64,000 bases of DNA, from positions 12,190,501-12,254,500 of the forward strand of contig NC_092573.1 in assembly GCF_037975245.1 (NCBI RefSeq), given 5' to 3'. The notes under the pieces are model-generated. The model did not search any database. It was not told the origin of the DNA and was given only the letters and a program-made list of their open reading frames with translations. Made by a program: the position numbers and the translations under genes. Within the stretch, counting starts at the first letter, position 1; each line of letters begins with the position of its first letter. The stretch comes from Apostichopus japonicus (lineage: Eukaryota; Echinodermata; Holothuroidea; Aspidochirotida; Stichopodidae). Below are positions 58,901 through 64,000 of the stretch, piece after piece.

Positions 58901-59486
58901 GTGCTTGCTATCAATGAACCGCCTGTAACACTTATCGTGGAACCCCATCATACTATGCTGTTGAACACACGCTTGATCGTAGTAGGCCATGGAGTAATCA
59001 GTAGTACGGCGATATCACCGTCTCCGCCGCTGAGATTAAGCCAATCTTTAGCGCAGGAAGTAACTTTATTCCATCGTTTATTCGTCAGTGCCTTGAATGC
59101 TTCAAATTTTACAGATTCAATGTGCACTGAGCACTGTAGATTTCCGTGTGTCGGAGACTGACTAGCGCCCGTGGGAGCCGCCATGTTTGTTATTTTCTAC
59201 AAAGATTGCACACAGAACTCATGGCTCATTGGACAATTCATATCACATGGTACAGATATCTCACTGGCGCACAACTTTTGAACGTAAAACGGCAGGTTTC
59301 TTAACATACGCAATAAAAAATATAGTTCGATCTTTCGAGCGGAATTGCAAAAAAACTGCAGAAAAGTACATGGAGAACTTTTGGATCATTAATCTTAGTT
59401 AATTTATGTATTCAATGCTGTAGAGAAATTTTAGACCCGCAGTTGCTGGAACGAAACAAGCGAATTTCGACCTTCAGCTGATGGCC
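55911..59486 (-). mobile_element. ~3.6-kb TIR element carrying a decayed gene
   Basis: The ends are inverted copies over ~60 bp, GGCCATCAGCTGAAG...TTTCGTTCCAGCAAC..CGGGTCTA on each side. The flanks TTACACATA and TAACACAAG agree at 6 of 9 bases, possibly a worn 9-bp duplication. Inside, on the minus strand, lies a multi-exon gene with frameshifts (57234-59184). A 3' stretch near 57790-57830 ends GATCCACCCCTG, like another hAT end. The class is unassigned; the duplication length would suit a Mutator-like element. Confidence 0.6.
57234..59184 (-). pseudogene. Decayed Cys/His-rich protein of a transposon-linked family
   Basis: This is the remains of a protein type I recognise from many invertebrate genomes as a large family of unnamed proteins. 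The first part (59184 to ~58690) has SVKFEAFKALTNKRWNKVTS, a 1-base shift near 59010, then GFHDKCYRRFID, LWCIACSIYYMW and LQQAETFDGG before a GGTAAG donor. The middle exon (~58030-57870) has LLRQAAERKKDE, another shift, then GKDRVAIEVRYH. The last part (57632 to 57234) has LPPTKDALIQHVKRCTNQAA, SSSCRVGKCLKGRCS, an in-frame TGA, then PCTDLCKYRNC and an acidic end. The order agrees with the family's usual layout. Two shifts and a stop make it non-functional. The link to transposition is inferred from the flanking inverted repeats. Confidence 0.65.
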
Positions 59487-59556
59487 TAACACAAGTATAC
59501 CAGCACTTCTATTAAAGTGATTCGTCTCTTGAGTCAACCTATACTATTGTAGTATA

Positions 59557-59920
59557 CAGTGGCGTAGGAAGGTACTTTTGAGTGGGGGGGCTGAAGACTG
59601 ATGGCCGGCCTGGGGGAGGGGTCTAAGGGGAGGGGGTGTCCCCCTCCCCTTTGGAAATTTTTTGCATTTCCAGGTGGCCTCAGATGCAATTTGGTGCAAT
59701 ATAGCACACTTCAACACCCACTCCATTTTGTAAACTTAATTTTGTATTTTCACCTGGCCTTAGATGCAATTTGGTGCTCCAAATGAGATTTTTTTTCTCA
59801 TTTAGAAATGAAAAATGGGTTTTCTGACTTGCGAACCGGGGGGCGGAATGATACTTCCGCCCCTCCACATTTTTCACTGGGGGGCTGGCGCCCCCAGCCC
59901 CCCCGGTTCCTACGCCCTTG
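59557..59920 (+). mobile_element. Nonautonomous hAT element, CAGTGGCGTAGGAA family, copy B
   Basis: A 364-bp sister of 26744-27110 with the same ends and orientation, and an exact 8-bp duplication GTAGTATA (59549-59556 and 59921-59928). The high similarity of the two copies implies recent mobilisation by a transposase encoded elsewhere. Confidence 0.93.
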
Positions 59921-59928
59921 GTAGTATA

Positions 59929-61617
59929 ACAGGGGATGCATAAATAAACACAACACAAGTCACTGATTTCCTGAAAATATTATTAGTATTATTATAGTTT
60001 CAAAAGTAAAATTGATTCTGATATACTGTAGATGAACAAAGTACAGTAATGCATATAAGAGTAAAATGTAAAGTATCTCACGAAGAGGCAGCTGGAGTAA
60101 CTCTGTTGAGAAAACTTCTATGCATCCATTTATACTCCTCCAGCAAACAAAGCTTATCGTTAAACAATTGTTTTAAGCAGTCAACAAAAGACCTGAAGCA
60201 GTGTCGAGCACAACATTGCAAGTTGGTAAGGGGAAGGGATAATTCATAAATCCCCCCCCCCCCCCGACTTATTTAGGTATGGGCCAGAACCTTCATGGAA
60301 GGGCCAGAGGTGAATCAAGCATTTTAATATAAGGAAAGGGTTCTGTCCTCGGGTCATTGTCTGTCTACCATGTAGAGATCAGGGGGGGGGGGGCTTCAAA
60401 AACATTAAAACTTAAGACGTTCTAACGGTGCATTCTGAGACATATTTAGACATTAAATTAGGGAGGAGTTGTGGTCATGTAGTTGTGGTCTAAATCGTGC
60501 CCAACTGGGAGCGAAAAAGTCCTCTGACTGAACCATGTCCCCCTGCCTGATGATTGGAGTTGGGTGCGGTTATATCCCCTCGCCTGCCCCCCCCCCCCCC
60601 CCCCCCCCGGCATGGCACTATTCTCAAGCTAGATCTTTGTAATAGCTTTAAACCCAAACACAACAAAAAAACTGACCAAAACTTAGCAAGGTAGAAGTTA
60701 CTTTCTAAACAAAGTAGCGAAAATGCATATGCAATGTTCAAACTTTTATTGAAAAAAAAAAGAAAATATTCCACACAGTTAGTTGAAAAACCAATATCAG
60801 GTATTTTACTCCTAAACTCAAGGTATGGTTGTCTGAATGTACGTATTTTGACTGGCTAAACCCTTTCCATGAGTGCAAAACGAGGCTCATCAATTAAAGT
60901 GGCTGGTTTCATAGTCTAACACACGCAATTTGGTCTGTCAGTCACAAGGAACTCATAACTCGATAGGAAAATATTGTTTTATGGCCTGAAAACTTGTAAA
61001 TAATGTGTCACATATTTGCCGAGGACAAATTGTCTGGGTCTCTGGGAGGTCATCCAATAGTGCTCTGTTGTTGTCAAGTCAAAAGAAGATGTTTTGGTAC
61101 AGTGAATACTATTCATAAAACAATGGACATACATCAACATTTAGTCCTCGACCGAGGAGCTGACATCATCAATTTAATCATAAAGGATCATTCCGAACAT
61201 AATGATGCTACAACTTCAGAGCAGCTTTATTAATGTGTTAGAACAAGAACAATGACATTTCTTACTGGTAATTATGAAATTAAAAAGAACACTTCAGATT
61301 TATCAACTTGTTCATATCAACCGAGTGTATTGTGTAAGTGTTACTAACAAGCTTGAACTGGAAAAGTCCTGTTGTGTATGGACGAGTGAAGAAGATAGGG
61401 GGAAATGGAATGTCCGTGACTTTGTGGAAAACTTGGTTGGCATATACCTTCGTGAGCACATTTTAAACTTAACATCACCAGGAAACATTTCGCACTACAT
61501 TACAAGAGGTAACACATTACAATTAAATGCCTCCTGAGGTCGCTATAATCTGCACTTCAAATGCCCCATGTAGTTTGTCCGTATAGTAACATCATGGATA
61601 ATGTAAGTCAATGATTT
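59929..61617. other. Intergenic and probable 3' flank of the actin-like gene
   Basis: C and G runs lie at 60253-60265, 60381-60392 and 60587-60608. Plus-strand frames at 61003-61233 and 61274-61537 show no known motif and oppose the actin-like gene's 3' side; they are not called. Confidence 0.4.
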
Positions 61618-61773
61618 CTAATATCTGAGACATTTCAGCCTAAAGATATTGTCGCCCCACTCCATGTAGTCTTGTCTTGTAATCCATCTATGTTTAAAAG
61701 TTGGCAAAGATGCAAGTATTGACCCTCCAATCCAAGCTGCATATTCAGGGTAAGGACTGCAAACCACAGAAAC
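61618..61773 (-). CDS. Divergent actin-like protein, last exon
   Basis: Terminal exon of an actin-family gene whose 5' part is beyond the right edge (exons seen: 63898-63305, 62587-62418, 61773-61618). The acceptor is CCATATTTCAG, phase 0. It encodes SPYPEYAAWIGGSILASLPT, then FKHRWITRQDYMEWG, and ends KCLRY then TAG. Actins read P-P-E-R-K-Y-S-V-W-I-G-G-S-I-L-A-S-L and end in K-C-F at this position, so the family is certain. The changed end and neighbouring residues show it is not a conventional cytoplasmic or muscle actin. Confidence 0.93.
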   Translation of the reverse strand, partial: VSVVCSPYPEYAAWIGGSILASLPTFKHRWITRQDYMEWGDNIFRLKCLRY

Positions 61774-62417
61774 CTGAAATATGGAAATTGTTTGGTCTGC
61801 ATTATTTATATCTAATTCCACTTGTTGACCTACTGTAAACTGTACTCAACAACAGATTGATTCAAGAAGAGACACAGCTGAGCTCGGCCAATTAAAAGTA
61901 TCAGACAAGAGAAATGGACCAACACAAACTGAAGATAAGTGAATGATAATAATTATAATGATTTATATCGGTACAGAAAACAGAAAAGAAAGAAAAAGCA
62001 TAAAACAGAACATTGACAAATTTAAAATATTCAATTTTTCAACAGAAACAAATCTAATGTTACTACCTGACTCTCATACAAATTGTAAGGATACATTTCA
62101 GAATGCTGATTGGTCTGCATAACATCTGCCTGCCTTTACATTAGCATATAAAGTAGACAGACAGTGTATCAGCTACTGTATTTTTATGAATAATGTTTTC
62201 TAGATATATTTCCATAATTCCATTAATACATTTTCTTTCCAAAAGCTTACTGGAAAGTCACTTTATATCACAAGCCCAAATACTGTAGTTAACCCTTGAA
62301 CCACTGCTTTTGTACCTAAGATAACTTTTGTTCCTTTCTCTCATCTTTATGTTCAATCATAAGACTATGAACTAAATAAATAAACAAAAACAAAAGGAAA
62401 ATGAAACTGACACTTAC

Positions 62418-62587
62418 ACTGGCATTCTTATCAACTTTTGTTTGCTCCAATTCAAACTTTAGTCTCTCTTTGAGTCCAGTATACCGAGTATTGCCACCAG
62501 CAAGAACAAGGTTCTCATAGTAGAAATGGTTATAGTCTTCCATTTCATCTGTTTGATAAATAGCTTTTTCAACAATTGAATGTATTC
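62418..62587 (-). CDS. Divergent actin-like protein, internal exon
   Basis: The acceptor is TTAATTCTGCAG and the donor GTAAGT, with phase 1 in and phase 0 out. It encodes GIHSIVEKAIYQTDEMEDYN, then YYENLVLAGGNTRYTGLKER. These match the actin segment G-I-H-E-x-x-x-x-S-I-x-x-C-D and the nucleotide-contacting L-S-G-G-T-T-M-Y-P-G loop, here L-A-G-G-N-T-R-Y-T-G. The GG pair is kept. Confidence 0.9.
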
Positions 62588-63304
62588 CTGCAGAATTAAG
62601 TAAGATAGATGCTATTTTATACTTTCACAGTCAGTTTGTCTTTGTTGAATTGCTAATACAAATGTTACGGTTGAATAACTAGAACTTTAAGACTGTCATC
62701 ATAAAATTAATAAGAAGTATAAATTGACATTTCTCTGAACTAGCAGATGAGCCAACCCATACATATATTCCATAGCTAGAGACATTTCATGTGAGTTTTA
62801 GTACCCCTCTCTTCAAAGCAAGTTATTACCAGATTTTCAAATGAAAACAAAGTTAAAAAAAATAAAAGCACTTCATCAGTACTTTTACAATTAATATTTT
62901 TTATATAATACTAATATTTTTAAAATACTACCTGAAGGGATATATATCGAAGTCTTGTCTTGGACATTCTAAAACATAAAATGTCTCATTGAGGGAGAAT
63001 GGTAGTTGAGCTAAAAAATGACTATTCGACTCAGAACAAGGCCATTGATCATTATATTTGGAGACATTACTGATGATTATGAAAATATCATATGTGTAAC
63101 TTACCTGTGCTACTTCAGTGGGAAATTATCTCTGAAGAATTGTGCAGTACTTTGTAACAATGAGAGATGGCAATTGTTTGCCAAATTTGAACATACTGTA
63201 ATCTGTACAGTATTACCTGAGCACTGCCTTAATTTTTTTTTATGAATTTACAATATCAAACCTGTTGCCAATACTTTCCCTTCAACATTTTGGAGATAAC
63301 GTAC
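62588..63304 (-). other. Intron of the actin-like gene
   Basis: AT-rich, with no further exon or repeat recognised. The ~640-nt intron 61774-62417 is likewise empty. Confidence 0.6.
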
Positions 63305-63898
63305 CTGCATTTCCATTTAGGCCAAACAATAGCTCTCCAACATCTGTACCAACTGCAGGAGATTGATGGGGTTGACCATTTACTTTTCCTGATGTTTCCA
63401 TGTACCTCATAGCTGCTGCAAGTGTAGGTTTCCCTTTTGAGTTCACATGAGACTTTCTGCCTTTAGTATTATTCATCAGTAATGTTGTTATCTGGTTAGC
63501 TACCGAATACCCAGAGTTATGGTGCATAGTTACTACTGAATGAGGAGTCATGAATCCCTCGTGAATTGTACAGCAATATGATTCTGAAAATCCGGAATAG
63601 ACCACAACCCCTGTATGCCGACCAGCAGCATACAGGGACATGAGTGCTTCATTCGACAGTGCAAATGATGATACTTCCAATTCTTCCAGGAATATCTCCA
63701 ATTTCTTAGCTCTACACTTATGTTCTGTCAAGGGTGACTCTATAAGCATGAATGGGTATTCATTAACCTCTGTCTGCAAACAGTTATCTATCAATTGTTC
63801 AAAAATTTCAGAGGATAAGTCACACTGGAAACATTGTTCTGTCAAAGTCAAACAGTCACTCACTTCAGAGGAATATTCATTGACGGAAGGTAGAGATT
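63305..63898 (-). CDS. Divergent actin-like protein, large exon with altered ATP site
   Basis: The acceptor is CTAAACTAATAG and the donor GTACGT, with phase 1 in and out; 594 nt. The middle encodes MLIESPL, KLEIFLEELEVSSFALSNEA and LMSLYAAGRHTGVVVYSGFS, aligning with actin T-E-A-P-L, M-F-E-T-F-N-V-P and L-S-L-Y-A-S-G-R-T-T-G-I-V-L-D-S-G-D-G. The D-S-G-D-G phosphate loop is replaced by Y-S-G-F-S. After HEGFMTPHSVV and VANQITTLLM, about 45 residues of subdomain 3/4 (the R-E-I-V-R-D-I-K-E-K-L-C-Y-V-A region) are missing or replaced by a polar, Gly/Ser-rich stretch that rejoins at GELLFGLNGNAG. ATP hydrolysis and polymerisation are doubtful. A frame start at GTG 63863 is not real: the exon extends upstream to the acceptor. 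It could be a lineage-specific actin-related protein or an ageing duplicate, but the frame is fully open. Confidence 0.85.
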
Positions 63899-64000
63899 CT
63901 ATTAGTTTAGTTTAGTTTAGTAGAAAAAAGGATCAGGAGGGACACTTAAGTCCCCATCAAGGACCCTATAAAGAGAGGGAAAAAAACTGAAGACACAAAC

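Noticed and set aside
61003-61537. Two plus-strand frames (76 and 87 codons) downstream of the actin-like gene
   Set aside because: No family motif; they lie antisense to the probable 3' UTR. They might be exons, but nothing supports it.
63282-63863. Separate 193-codon gene starting at 63863
   Set aside because: The codon there is GTG, the frame continues upstream to a splice acceptor at 63899, and the motifs show it is an internal exon of the actin-like gene.

Overview
The window looks like nuclear DNA from a marine invertebrate, most likely an echinoderm. It is AT-rich and intron-rich, with short exons in long introns and many transposons and minisatellites. The host genes encode secreted C-type lectins, leucine-rich-repeat (LRR) receptors and EGF-repeat membrane proteins. 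The echinoderm assignment is inferred from that mix; no sequence here names a species. No prokaryotic feature, CRISPR array, rRNA or tRNA was recognised.

Layout. (1) 1-9300, plus strand: the 3' part of a type I membrane protein gene, with two EGF exons, a transmembrane exon and two cytoplasmic exons. All splice phases agree. One intron holds a full-length LINE with an open 1090-codon EN-RT frame, sitting inside a 54-bp minisatellite. (2) 13.7-22.7 kb, minus strand: two tandem LRR receptor paralogues. The first is an intact single-exon gene. The second is broken by a 1-base insertion. A PIF/Harbinger element lies between them, with exact terminal inverted repeats (TIRs), a TTAA flank and many CCGTT motifs. 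(3) 24.4-31 kb: a 1.2-kb minisatellite of about 41 bp per unit, a nonautonomous hAT element, a 972-bp foldback element with a perfect 9-bp target-site duplication (TSD), a ~180-bp satellite and a MITE. (4) 32.7-54.7 kb, minus strand: two complete three-exon C-type lectin genes with the same exon phases and the mannose-type EPN motif. Their introns and spacer carry many hAT-type elements with exact 8-bp TSDs, a decayed Ty3/gypsy RT, a LINE 3' end and long (TA)n arrays. (5) 55.9-59.5 kb: a ~3.6-kb element with TIRs around a decayed gene of a Cys/His-rich family that I infer to be transposon-linked. (6) 61.6 kb to the right edge, minus strand: the last three exons of a very divergent actin-like protein that has lost the DSGDG phosphate loop and about 45 residues of the fold.

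How the genes relate. The lectins and LRR receptors are of kinds used in recognition and possibly innate immunity, and both occur as tandem duplicates. The EGF protein ends in a class I PDZ-ligand-like tail. The actin-like gene has no evident link to the others. The most notable non-coding signal is a ~50-bp core (extending to ~100 bp in some copies), present six times between 33 and 53 kb. In each of the five copies with a visible nearby terminus it lies about 40-80 bp inside that terminus, although the elements otherwise differ.

Exon limits were set by hand from splice consensus and phase continuity, without transcripts or database searches.
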